Assembly: GCA_035649175.1 (NCBI GenBank)
Contig: DASRKB010000169.1
Location: 61,889-125,888 of the forward strand
Length of the DNA: 64,000 nucleotides
Source: SCGC-AG-212-J23 sp035649175
GTDB lineage: Bacteria > Pseudomonadota > Gammaproteobacteria > Burkholderiales > SG8-39
Reading direction: 5' to 3'
Shown: one piece after another, positions 1 to 7,820 of the stretch
Layout: each line of letters starts with the position of its first letter
How positions within the stretch are numbered: position 1 is the stretch's first letter
The notes under the pieces: generated by a model
Databases searched by the model: none
What the model was told of the DNA's origin: nothing
Seen by the model: only the letters and a program-made list of their open reading frames with translations
Made by a program: the position numbers and the translations under genes

Positions 1-181
1 GCCGCAGGCGGCGCGTCGTGCGGTGCAGGAGCCGCGCGCCGAGCGCGGCCTCCAGGCGGTTCACGCACTTGCTCACCTGCGACTTGGAGAGCTCGAGCGC
101 GTCGGCCGCGGCGGTGAAGCTGCCCGCCTTTACCACGGCGACGAACACGGCGAGGTCGGCGAGCGTCTCCGGCGGGGACAT
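1..181 (-). CDS. LysR-family transcriptional regulator, N-terminal part only
   Basis: The reverse strand reads from an ATG at 181 to the window edge and gives about 60 residues of a LysR winged helix-turn-helix: an FVAVVKAGSFTAAAD helix, a SKSQVSK recognition region and an ALGARLLHRTTR wing. LysR proteins are about 300 residues long, so only the DNA-binding end is inside the window. It is divergent from the sigma/DJ-1 gene at 281, and LysR regulators often control such divergent neighbours, which is inference here. The effector is unknown. Confidence 0.85.
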   Translation of the reverse strand, partial: MSPPETLADLAVFVAVVKAGSFTAAADALELSKSQVSKCVNRLEAALGARLLHRTTRRLR

Positions 182-190
182 TGTTCGCCA

Positions 191-200
191 TTGTGCACAA
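191..200. promoter_or_regulatory. Palindrome TTGTGCACAA in the divergent LysR/sigma spacer
   Basis: A perfect 10-bp palindrome lies 9 bp outside the LysR start codon in the 99-bp spacer before the sigma-factor gene. Its placement suits an autoregulatory LysR site or part of the sigma promoter. This is inference from position and symmetry only. Confidence 0.3.
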
Positions 201-280
201 AGCGTTTCCCGCCGCCCAGATTATCTTTTCCGCGCGCCGGCGAAGAATGGCTCCCGCTTGCAACACCTGGAGGAGCCGCG

Positions 281-1903
281 ATGAACCGAACCGCAGCTGC
301 AGTGCTTGAAGCCATCGCCGCCGAGCGCGACTACCTGCTGCGCTTCGCGCTGCGCCACCTCGGCAACCGCGAGCAGTCCGAGGACGCGGTGCAGAGCGCT
401 CTGGCGCGCGCGGTCTCCGGGGCGCGCCGCTTCGCCGGCCGGTCCTCGCTGCGCACCTGGCTTACCTCGATCCTGCGCAACGCCATCGTCGATGCGCATC
501 GCGCCCGTGTCCGCGAGCCGTTGCTCGCCGACCTGCCGGCGCGGCCCGGCGTCTCGCCCGAGGAATCGGGCGGCGCGTGGGATCCAGCCGAACTCCTCCA
601 GGCCCGCGAGCTGGCGGAGGCGATGAGCGCAAGGGTGCGGCGCCTGCCCGCCGAAAGCGCCCGGGCCTTCGTGATGCGCGAGCTCGAAGGCCGCGGCGGG
701 GCGGAGATCCGCGCGCGCCTGGGCATTTCGCCCAGCCGCTATTGGCAGGCCCTGCACCGCGCGAGAAAGGCGCTGCGCTCACTGCATATGCTGAGCTTCG
801 TCACGGGAGTGGCGATGGCTGTCCTGCTTGCCGCCGCGGGTTTCGCCTCGCCGGCGGACGCGCAGGGCCAAGAGGCGTCGTCGTACCTGCCGCGGCATGC
901 GCCCCGTTTCGAGCGCGCGCGTCCGGTCGTCGCGGTGCTCGCCCACAACACCTCCACGGAGCTCACCGACTACGTCGTGCCCTACGGCATCCTCGCCGAA
1001 TCGGGCGTCGCCGAAGTACTGGCGATCGCCACGCAGGACGGCGCGATCCAGATGAACCCGGCGCTGCGCTTCCGCGCGCAGGCGTCCACCCTGGATTTCG
1101 ACGCGCGCTTTCCGCAGGGCGCGGACTACGTCATCGTGCCCAACGTCTACGAGGGCCAGCACGATGCCCGGATGCTCGAGTGGGTCCGGGCGCAGGCTGC
1201 TCATGGCGCCGTGATCGTCGGCATCTGCGACGGCGTTCCCGTCCTCGCGAATGCCGGGCTTCTAAAGGGACGCCGTGCGACCGGGCATTGGAAGACCGTC
1301 CCGGAACTCGAGCGCAAGCACCCGCAGACGCGCTGGCTCAGGAACCGCCGCTACGTCGCCGACGGCAACGTCATCACCACCTCGGGGGTCTCCGCCTCGA
1401 TCCCGGTCTCGGTTGCGCTCGTCGAGGCGATCGGCGGCCGGGAGAAGGCGGAGCAGGTCGCGCGGTCCCTGGGCGTCGAGGATTGGAGCCCCTCGCACGA
1501 CAGCGAGCAGTTCGCGCTCACCGCCGGGAGCCTGTTCACCGCGCTGCGCAACAAGGCGATGTTCTGGCGGCACGAGGCGCTCGGGGTCGAGGTGTCGCCC
1601 GGCGTGGACGAGATCGCGGTAGCGCTCGTCGCCGATGCGTACGGGCGAACCCGTCGTTCGAGCGCGCTCTCGCTCGCGCAGACGAGCGAGCCGGTGCGCA
1701 CGCGCCGCGGCCTGCTGCTGCTGCCGGATCGCTCGATGCGCGGCGCGGAGCAGCCCGATGCGACCCTGCCGCTCTTCGAGACGCTGCCCGCCGCGCTCGC
1801 GCTCGAACGCTCGCTCGAAGGCATCGCGGCGCGCTACGGCGAGAGCACCGCGGCCTTCGTCGCGCTGACGATGGAATACCCCTGGAAGCACTCGCGCAGA
1901 TAA
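281..1903 (+). CDS. ECF-type sigma-70 factor fused in frame to a DJ-1/PfpI domain
   Basis: A single 540-residue open frame with an AGGAG site before ATG 281. Residues 1-165 resemble an ECF sigma factor: a region-2 helix with ALRHLGNREQSEDAVQSAL and TWLTSILRNAIVD, then a region-4 helix-turn-helix with GAEIRARLGISPSRYWQALH. Residues about 172-192 are hydrophobic and look like a Sec signal or membrane anchor ending ADAQ. Residues from about 214 form a DJ-1/PfpI-like domain with a nucleophile elbow GICDG (Cys about 316). No stop separates the halves. ATG 788 could restart translation as a separate secreted DJ-1 protein, but no clear ribosome site precedes it. The options are a membrane-tethered sigma with an outside sensor, a lost stop codon, or two products. 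MipA follows 10 bp downstream. Confidence 0.8.
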   Translation: MNRTAAAVLEAIAAERDYLLRFALRHLGNREQSEDAVQSALARAVSGARRFAGRSSLRTWLTSILRNAIVDAHRARVREPLLADLPARPGVSPEESGGAWDPAELLQARELAEAMSARVRRLPAESARAFVMRELEGRGGAEIRARLGISPSRYWQALHRARKALRSLHMLSFVTGVAMAVLLAAAGFASPADAQGQEASSYLPRHAPRFERARPVVAVLAHNTSTELTDYVVPYGILAESGVAEVLAIATQDGAIQMNPALRFRAQASTLDFDARFPQGADYVIVPNVYEGQHDARMLEWVRAQAAHGAVIVGICDGVPVLANAGLLKGRRATGHWKTVPELERKHPQTRWLRNRRYVADGNVITTSGVSASIPVSVALVEAIGGREKAEQVARSLGVEDWSPSHDSEQFALTAGSLFTALRNKAMFWRHEALGVEVSPGVDEIAVALVADAYGRTRRSSALSLAQTSEPVRTRRGLLLLPDRSMRGAEQPDATLPLFETLPAALALERSLEGIAARYGESTAAFVALTMEYPWKHSRR

Positions 1904-1913
1904 GGAGACGGCC

Positions 1914-2600
1914 ATGAAAGCGAAGCAAACCCTGTTGCTGCTGGCGTTCCTCTCCTCGGGCGCCGCGGCCCAAGCCGACCCCGACACACTGGTCGGCGCC
2001 GCGGTGCGCAGCCGCCCGCTATACGACGGCTCGGAGCGCCAGACGACCGACGTCATTCCGGTGCTGCGCTATTACGGCGGCACGCTCTTCTCGCGCACCA
2101 CGCACGGAATCCTGGAGGGCGGCGCGCGCCTCGCGCTCGCCGGCAACCTGGTGGCCGGCGCGCAAATGGCCTACGAGCCCGGGCCGCGCGACGGCGACCC
2201 CGGCGCCTCGCTCGGGGCGCATCTCGAGTGGAGCGGCAAGGCGGGGCCGGTGCCGCTTAACGCGCTCCTGCGGCTGCGCGACCAGCTCGAATCGGAGCGG
2301 GGCGCTCAGCTCGACGCGCGCCTGACGGTCGGCCTCTACGAAGGCGGCGGCCTTCGCGCCGGCGTGTTCGGTCAGGCGACCTGGGCCGATGCGAAGCATT
2401 TCGCCGCGTACTACGAGGTGGCCGACTCCGGTCTGCTCTACACGAGCCTGGGTGTGCTGGGCTCGTACGAGCTGAGCCGCCGCTGGTCCGCCGTGGGGCT
2501 GGCAGAGCGGCGCCGACTGGCGGATGAACCCACGCGTAGCGCCTTCGTCAGCGACCGCTCGGCCAGCTACGTGATGCTTGGACTGGGGTATCGCTTCTAG
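1914..2600 (+). CDS. MipA/OmpV family outer-membrane protein
   Basis: This 228-residue protein has a signal peptide (cleavage near AAAQA) and a beta-rich body. It opens with the family pattern of a disrupted-ellipsoid sentence, LVGAAVRSRPLYDGSERQT, and ends GLGYRF, a C-terminal aromatic as in outer-membrane barrels. Family members scaffold murein enzymes or act as porin-like proteins; the exact role here is unknown. An AAGGAG site precedes ATG 1914. It is 10 bp behind the sigma/DJ-1 gene, so it is probably co-transcribed and a candidate target of that sigma factor. Confidence 0.8.
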   Translation: MKAKQTLLLLAFLSSGAAAQADPDTLVGAAVRSRPLYDGSERQTTDVIPVLRYYGGTLFSRTTHGILEGGARLALAGNLVAGAQMAYEPGPRDGDPGASLGAHLEWSGKAGPVPLNALLRLRDQLESERGAQLDARLTVGLYEGGGLRAGVFGQATWADAKHFAAYYEVADSGLLYTSLGVLGSYELSRRWSAVGLAERRRLADEPTRSAFVSDRSASYVMLGLGYRF

Positions 2601-2611
2601 AACCATCGCGC

Positions 2612-2642
2612 TTGACCTTCCCATGATGTAAGGGTTGAAACT
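2612..2642 (+). promoter_or_regulatory. CueR-type copper-responsive promoter of copA
   Basis: TTGACC (2612-2617) serves as the -35 element and overlaps an imperfect dyad ACCTTCC-N7-TAAGGGT (2615-2635). This matches the MerR/CueR arrangement with an over-long spacer, and a weak -10 follows near 2636-2641. The expected transcription start then falls within a few bases of the copA ATG at 2651. cueR is encoded directly downstream of copA, which supports the assignment. Confidence 0.7.
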
Positions 2643-2650
2643 GCCAAACC

Positions 2651-4792
2651 ATGAAAACCGCCAACCTGATCAAGCTTCCCATCGAGGGCATGACCTGCGC
2701 GTCCTGCGTGGCGCGCGTGGAGAAGGCGCTCAAGGCCGTGCCGGGAGTGGGCTCGGCCGAGGTCAACCTCGCCACGGAAACCGCCAGCGTCGCGCTCGCC
2801 GAAGGCGCGCCGCCGGAGTCCCTGGTTGCCGCCGTGCGCAATGCCGGGTACGAGGCCCGGCTCGCGCCTTTGCCGAAGCCCGCGGCGGACCGGAGCTGGC
2901 TGCCAGTCGCGATCTCCGCCGCGCTCACGCTGCCCCTCGTGCTGCCGATGCTCGGCGGCTGGTCGCTGCCGGGCTGGCTGCAGCTCGCGCTCGCCACGCC
3001 GGTGCAGTTCTGGCTCGGCGCGCGCTTCTACCGCGCCGGCTGGAAGGCGCTGCGCGCCCGCACGGGGAACATGGACCTCCTCGTCGCGCTCGGCACGAGC
3101 GCCGCGTACGGGTTCTCGGTGTACATGCTCTGGCGCCACTGGGAGCACGAGCCGCATCTGTACTTCGAGGCGGGCGCCGCCGTGATCACTCTGGTGCTGC
3201 TCGGCAAGTGGCTCGAGGGCCGCGCCAAGCGCCAGACGACGGAGGCAATCCGCGCGCTGCAGTCGCTGCGGCCCGAGACTGCGCGCGTGCTGCGCGGGGG
3301 AATCGAGATCGAGGTGCCCGCCGGAAACCTCTCGATGGAGGACATTCTCGTGATCCGTCCCGGCGAGCGCATCGCCGCCGACGGCGTGGTGCTGGAAGGC
3401 CGCAGCCACGCGGACGAGTCGATGCTGACGGGCGAGTCGCTTCCGGTGCCGAAGGGGCCCGGAGACGGCGTGACCGGCGGCTCGGTCAACGCCGAGGGCG
3501 TGCTCAAGGCGAAAGTCACCGCCGTGGGTGCACAGTCGACGCTCGCGAAGATCATCGAGCTCGTCGAGAGCGCGCAGGCGAAGAAGGCGCCGATCCAGCG
3601 GCTGGTGGATCGCGTGAGCGCGGTCTTCGTCCCTGCGGTTCTCGCGATAGCGGCTGCCACGCTGCTCGGCTGGGGGCTCGGCGCCGGCGACTGGGAGCAG
3701 GCGATCCTGAATGCCGTGGCGGTGCTGGTGATCGCCTGTCCGTGCGCCCTGGGTCTCGCGACGCCGACCGCCATCATGGCGGGCACCGGCGTGGCGGCGA
3801 AGCACGGCATTCTCATCAAAGACGCCGAGGCGCTCGAGGCTGCGCATGCGGTCGGCGCAGTGGCTTTCGACAAGACCGGCACGCTCACGTTGGGCAAACC
3901 GACCCTGGCCGCGTTCGAGCCCCTGGGATTGGACAGGGATAGCGCGCTTGCCATCGCTGCCGCGGTGCAGGCGGGTAGCGAGCACCCGCTCGCCAGGGCG
4001 GTCACCGCGGCGGCGGTGAACCTCGATACTCCTCGCGCCGAAGGCGCCCGGGCCGTGCCCGGAAGGGGCATGGAGGCATTCGTGCGCGGCACCCGCTACG
4101 CCGTGGGCTCCTCGCGCTGGATGGCGGAGCTCGGCGCCGACACTGCGCCGCTGCAAGCGCGCGGGGCCGAGCTGGAGTCGCGCGGCATGAGCGTCTCGTG
4201 GCTCGCGGACGCGGGCGGCGCGCCGGCGATCCTCGGTCTCCTCGGCTTCGCCGACCAGGTGCGCCCGGAAGCCGCGGCGGCGATCGCGGCCCTCGCACGC
4301 CGCGGGGTGCGCACGATCATGCTTACTGGCGACAACCGCGCCGCGGCGCAGGCGGTCGCGTCGGAGCTGCGCCTGGACGATGTGCGTGCCCAGGTGCTCC
4401 CCGCCGACAAGGCGGAGGCGGTGGATGCGCTGCGGCGCGAGCATGGCCGCGTGGCCATGGTGGGGGACGGAGTGAACGATTCGCCCGCCCTTGCCGCCGC
4501 CGACCTCGGCATCGCGATGGGCAGCGGCACGGACGTCGCCATGCACGCCGCCGGCGTGACGCTGATGCGGCCCGATCCGCGGCTCGTCGCCGCCGCGCTC
4601 GACATCGCGCGGCGTACCTACGCCAAGATCCGGCAGAACCTGTTCTGGGCTTTCGCCTACAACGTGGTGGGCATCCCGCTTGCGGCGGCCGGCGTGCTGA
4701 GCCCGGTGATCGCGGGCGCGGCGATGGCGGCCTCGAGCGTCAGCGTCGTGGCCAATACCCTGCTCCTGAAGCGCTGGAATCCGGAGGACTGA
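2651..4792 (+). CDS. copA: Cu(+)-exporting P1B-type ATPase CopA
   Basis: This 713-residue inner-membrane ATPase expels cuprous ion from the cytoplasm. One N-terminal HMA domain carries GMTCASC (residues 13-19). The membrane CPC motif lies in VIACPCALGLATP (about 362), the phosphorylation site DKTGT near 407, TGDN in the P domain, and the hinge GDGVNDSPAL near the end. The last membrane segments contain YN and MAASSVSVV, as in Cu(+) pumps. It starts at ATG 2651 with no visible Shine-Dalgarno, so the message may be leaderless. The next Met (2690) would break the HMA motif. cueR follows after 2 bp. Confidence 0.95.
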   Translation: MKTANLIKLPIEGMTCASCVARVEKALKAVPGVGSAEVNLATETASVALAEGAPPESLVAAVRNAGYEARLAPLPKPAADRSWLPVAISAALTLPLVLPMLGGWSLPGWLQLALATPVQFWLGARFYRAGWKALRARTGNMDLLVALGTSAAYGFSVYMLWRHWEHEPHLYFEAGAAVITLVLLGKWLEGRAKRQTTEAIRALQSLRPETARVLRGGIEIEVPAGNLSMEDILVIRPGERIAADGVVLEGRSHADESMLTGESLPVPKGPGDGVTGGSVNAEGVLKAKVTAVGAQSTLAKIIELVESAQAKKAPIQRLVDRVSAVFVPAVLAIAAATLLGWGLGAGDWEQAILNAVAVLVIACPCALGLATPTAIMAGTGVAAKHGILIKDAEALEAAHAVGAVAFDKTGTLTLGKPTLAAFEPLGLDRDSALAIAAAVQAGSEHPLARAVTAAAVNLDTPRAEGARAVPGRGMEAFVRGTRYAVGSSRWMAELGADTAPLQARGAELESRGMSVSWLADAGGAPAILGLLGFADQVRPEAAAAIAALARRGVRTIMLTGDNRAAAQAVASELRLDDVRAQVLPADKAEAVDALRREHGRVAMVGDGVNDSPALAAADLGIAMGSGTDVAMHAAGVTLMRPDPRLVAAALDIARRTYAKIRQNLFWAFAYNVVGIPLAAAGVLSPVIAGAAMAASSVSVVANTLLLKRWNPED

Positions 4793-4794
4793 CG

Positions 4795-5232
4795 ATGGGA
4801 AGGATGGAAACGCTGGAGCACGCCGCCGCCATCGAGCGCGGCCTGATGGACATCGGCAAGGCCGCCAAGGCGAGCGGCGTCTCGGTGAAGATGATCCGGC
4901 ACTACGAGGCGATCGGGCTGTTGCCCAAGGTGGCGCGCACCTTCGCCAACTACCGCGTCTACGGCCCGAACGACGTGCACACGCTGCGCTTCATCCGGCG
5001 CGCGCGCACGCTCGGGTTCTCGATGGAGGACATCGGCGAGTTGCTCGGCCTCTGGCAGAGCCGCTCGCGCTCGAGCGCCGCGGTGAAGAGAATCGCCGGC
5101 GCACACATCGAGACCTTGAAGGCCAAGATCGCCGAGCTCGAGGCCATGGTGAAGACCCTCGAGCACCTCGCGCGCCACTGCCACGGCGATCACCGGCCGG
5201 AGTGCCCGATCCTCGACGACCTCGCACGCTAG
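4795..5232 (+). CDS. cueR: MerR-family copper regulator CueR
   Basis: From ATG 4795 this gives 145 residues. The conserved domain starts at MDIGKAAKASGVSVKMIRHY, so ATG 4846 may be the true start (128 residues). The winged helix-turn-helix is followed by a dimerisation helix and a metal loop CHGDHRPEC, the C-x7-C spacing of Cu(+)/Ag(+) sensors, then PILDDL. It should activate copA from the dyad at 2615-2635. It sits 2 bp after copA in the same operon, giving feedback control of its own supply. DUF4396 follows 9 bp later. Confidence 0.93.
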   Translation: MGRMETLEHAAAIERGLMDIGKAAKASGVSVKMIRHYEAIGLLPKVARTFANYRVYGPNDVHTLRFIRRARTLGFSMEDIGELLGLWQSRSRSSAAVKRIAGAHIETLKAKIAELEAMVKTLEHLARHCHGDHRPECPILDDLAR

Positions 5233-5241
5233 GAGACCGAC

Positions 5242-5676
5242 ATGGACTTGAACCGCATCGCCTGGTCCGCCACGCTGCACTGCCTCACCGGGTGTGCCAT
5301 CGGCGAAGTGCTCGGCATGGTGATCGGCACCGCGCTCGGCTGGGGAAACCTCGAGACCATCGCGCTCGCCGTGGCGCTCGCTTTCTTGTTCGGCTACTCG
5401 CTCACCCTGCTGCCGCTGGCGAAGTCGATGCGCTTCGGCGCGGCGGCCAAGCTCGCGCTGGCGGCGGACACCGCCTCCATCACCGTCATGGAGATCGTCG
5501 ACAACGCGATCATGCTCGTCATCCCTGGCGCGATGGATGCGCCGCTCGACAGCCTGCTCTTCTGGGGCAGCCTGGCGGTGGCCCTCGCCATTGCGGCGGT
5601 GGCGGCGTTTCCGGTCAACCGCTGGCTGATCTCGCGTGGGCGTGGCCATGCTGTCGTGCACGCCCATCACCATTGA
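5242..5676 (+). CDS. DUF4396 membrane protein
   Basis: A 144-residue protein with about four hydrophobic segments and a histidine-rich tail, HAVVHAHHH, which could bind metal. It resembles DUF4396 proteins that occur beside copper ATPases and CueR regulators; the function is not known. Polar residues in the segments (LCLTGCAIGE-like start, DTASITVMEIVDNA) are conserved-looking and might line a metal path, which is speculation. An AGGAG site lies 7 bp before ATG 5242, and the gene is in the copA-cueR operon. Confidence 0.75.
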   Translation: MDLNRIAWSATLHCLTGCAIGEVLGMVIGTALGWGNLETIALAVALAFLFGYSLTLLPLAKSMRFGAAAKLALAADTASITVMEIVDNAIMLVIPGAMDAPLDSLLFWGSLAVALAIAAVAAFPVNRWLISRGRGHAVVHAHHH

Positions 5677-5723
5677 ACGAATGGTGGAATTCGCGCTCGA
5701 AGTCCTGTGCTAGGATCGCCCGC

Positions 5724-6080
5724 GTGAATCGAACGCTCAAGCTCGTCGTCATCGCGCTGCTTCTCGCGGTGATGCCGTTGCGCGCGCTCGCCGCGGTGAC
5801 GGTCGGCTTCTGTGCCATGGGCCACCAGGAGAGAGCGGTGCAGGCGGTCGATGTGCACGAGCATGACGCCGATCACGGCGAGCACGGCCACGCGCCCCGG
5901 CCGGACGGCGCACCGGATTGCAGCACGTGTGTCGAGCACTGCAGCAGCGCTTCGTTCGCCGTGCCGGCGCCGCTCGAGACGCTCCTCTCGGTCCAGCGCT
6001 CCGCCCGCATCGTTCTCGGCGAGCCCTTCGCCGCGGGCTTCGTCCCCGATCATCTCGACCCACCGCCTCTCGCTCTCTAG
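5724..6080 (+). CDS. Small exported Cys/His-rich protein (CzcI-like)
   Basis: This reads 118 residues from GTG 5724. A signal peptide (ALLLAVMPLRALAA) is followed by a His/Asp run (HEHDADHGEHGHA), then CSTCVEHCSS and a proline-rich end VPDHLDPPPLAL. Small exported proteins of this build stand in front of RND-type or CusC-type efflux genes (CzcI and relatives) and are thought to sense or buffer metal in the periplasm. The assignment is by architecture only. A paralogue-like protein of similar layout is encoded at 10038. Confidence 0.6.
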   Translation: MNRTLKLVVIALLLAVMPLRALAAVTVGFCAMGHQERAVQAVDVHEHDADHGEHGHAPRPDGAPDCSTCVEHCSSASFAVPAPLETLLSVQRSARIVLGEPFAAGFVPDHLDPPPLAL

Positions 6081-6155
6081 AGCCTAGTCGCCCCGCGGCG
6101 CAGCGCTGATATGCGCCGCTACGCGCATGCGCGCGTCAAACGACGTCGGAGAGTC

Positions 6156-6413
6156 ATGCACAAGAGCATCTGCTTTGCGCTCGCGCTTGCCGCGGGCGCG
6201 GCGGCCGCGCAGGAGAAGCGGCCGGATCCGAAGGACCCGAAGGCGAAGACGCCGCCGGTCGAGTACCGCTCGGCCTTCGAGGGCTATCGCCCCTTCGCCG
6301 AGCCCGAGCTCGCGCCCTGGCGCGCGGTGAACGAGGAGGTCGAGCGCGTCGGCGGGCACATCGGCGTGCTGCGCGAGCAGGAGAAGGAAGCCGGCAAGGA
6401 GCAGCGCAAATGA
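6156..6413 (+). CDS. Small exported protein in front of the TolC-like gene
   Basis: This 85-residue protein has a short signal peptide ending AAAQ, a Lys/Pro/Asp-rich linker and a core EYRSAFEGYRPFAEPELAPWR, ending in a charged helix EQEKEAGKEQRK. Similar small proteins precede TolC-family genes in copper clusters; the function is unknown. Its stop overlaps the start of the TolC gene (ATGA at 6410-6413), so the two are translationally coupled. Confidence 0.7.
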   Translation: MHKSICFALALAAGAAAAQEKRPDPKDPKAKTPPVEYRSAFEGYRPFAEPELAPWRAVNEEVERVGGHIGVLREQEKEAGKEQRK

Positions 6414-7804
6414 AGAAGCTTCTCGTCGCCCCGATGATCCTGCTCGCCGGCTGCGCCTCGCTTAGCGAGGATGCGGGCTTCGCGCCCGTCGAGCAAGCGG
6501 TGGAAGCGCGCACCGGCGCCGACGCCAAGTGGGTTCGCACCGAGGACGAGGCGAGCACGGTGCGCGGCCGGGTGAAGGAGCTGCTCGCGCAGCCGCTCGG
6601 TCCCCAGGAAGCAGTGCAGATCGCGCTGCTCAACAATCCCGGCCTGCAGGCCGCTTACGCCGAGGTCGGCATCGCGGAGGCCGATCTCGTCGAGGCGAGC
6701 CGCTGGCGCGGGCCGCGCTTCTCCTTCGCACGCCTCACGCGAGGCGACGAGGTGGAGTACGAGCGCAGCGTGTTCTTCGACCTGCTCGGCCTGGTCACCA
6801 TCCCGCTCTCGGTGCGCGTGGAGGAAAAGCGCCTGGACGGCGCGCGCAACCGCGCCGCGGCCGAGGCGCTGCGCGTCGCGCTCGACGCCCGCAAGGCGTG
6901 GTTCGCCGCGGTCGCCGCGCAGGAGACCGAGCGGTACATGTTGCAGGTGAGGGATTCGGCCGAGGCGAGCGCGGAGCTCGCGCGGCGCATGGCGGCCGTG
7001 GGCAACTGGTCGAAGCTCAATCAGGCGCGCGAGCAGGCCTTCTACGCCGAGACGACGGCGCAGCTCGCCCGCGCGCGGCAGGACGCGGTGGCGGCGCGCG
7101 AGCGCCTCACGCGCCTGCTGGGCCTGTGGGGAGAGGACCTCGTCTTTCGTCTTCCCGAGCGGCTGCCCGAGCTGCCGGCGTCGGCACGCGAGGCGGATGA
7201 CCTGGAAGCGCAGGCGCTCGCGCAGCGCCTGGACGTCCAGGCCGCGCGCCAGGACGCGGAGGCGCTTGCCAAGTCGCTCGGCCTCACCAAGGTCTCCGGC
7301 TTCGTGAGCCTCGTCGAGTTCGGCTTGCACTCGAACAGCGCCACCGGCGAGCCGCGCCAGCGCGGCTGGGAGATCGAGCTCGCGCTGCCGATCTTCGACT
7401 GGGGCGCGGCGCGCAACGCGCGCGCCGAGCGCCTGTACACGCAGGCGGTCAATCGCACCACCGAGCTCGCCGTGCAGGCGCGCTCCGAAGTGCGCGAGAC
7501 CTATTCCGCCTATCGCACCGCGTACGACCTGGCAAAGCACTACCGCGACGAGATCGTGCCGCTGCGCAGGCGCATCTCGGAAGAAGCGCTGCTGCGCTAC
7601 AACGGCATGCTGATGAGCGTGTTCGAGCTGCTCGCGGACACGCGCCAGCAGATCGCCGCGGTTAATTCCTATATCGACTCGCTGCATGCCTTCTGGCGTG
7701 CGGAGTCGGAGTTCCAGATGGCGCTCGTCGGGCGCTCGCCCGGCGCGGGTGGCGGCGCGATGCGAGCCGCCGCGCCCTCGGCGCCGCAAGGCGGCGGCCA
7801 CTAG
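6410..7804 (+). CDS. TolC-family outer-membrane efflux lipoprotein (CusC-like)
   Basis: This 464-residue protein has a lipobox LLAGC near residue 15 and two outer-membrane efflux repeats of alpha-helical coiled coil plus beta strands. NNPGLQAAYAEVGIAEADL marks the first repeat and IFDWGAARNARAER the second. It would be the outer-membrane duct for copper or another metal. No RND pump or membrane fusion protein is next to it, so its inner-membrane partner is not in this cluster. The multicopper oxidase follows 16 bp downstream. The last 25 residues are Gly/Ala-rich and probably disordered. Confidence 0.88.
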   Translation: MKKLLVAPMILLAGCASLSEDAGFAPVEQAVEARTGADAKWVRTEDEASTVRGRVKELLAQPLGPQEAVQIALLNNPGLQAAYAEVGIAEADLVEASRWRGPRFSFARLTRGDEVEYERSVFFDLLGLVTIPLSVRVEEKRLDGARNRAAAEALRVALDARKAWFAAVAAQETERYMLQVRDSAEASAELARRMAAVGNWSKLNQAREQAFYAETTAQLARARQDAVAARERLTRLLGLWGEDLVFRLPERLPELPASAREADDLEAQALAQRLDVQAARQDAEALAKSLGLTKVSGFVSLVEFGLHSNSATGEPRQRGWEIELALPIFDWGAARNARAERLYTQAVNRTTELAVQARSEVRETYSAYRTAYDLAKHYRDEIVPLRRRISEEALLRYNGMLMSVFELLADTRQQIAAVNSYIDSLHAFWRAESEFQMALVGRSPGAGGGAMRAAAPSAPQGGGH

Positions 7805-7820
7805 CCCAGAGGATGACCCG

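Noticed and set aside
2597..4546. Long minus-strand frame opposite copA, and similar ones opposite the second ATPase and the liv permeases
   Set aside because: Low-complexity Arg/His/Asp translations mirror the coding frames on the other strand; no motifs or ribosome sites.
5724..6080. The CzcI-like protein as proof of a complete CzcCBA efflux pump
   Set aside because: Only a TolC-type gene follows; no RND pump or membrane-fusion gene is in the window.
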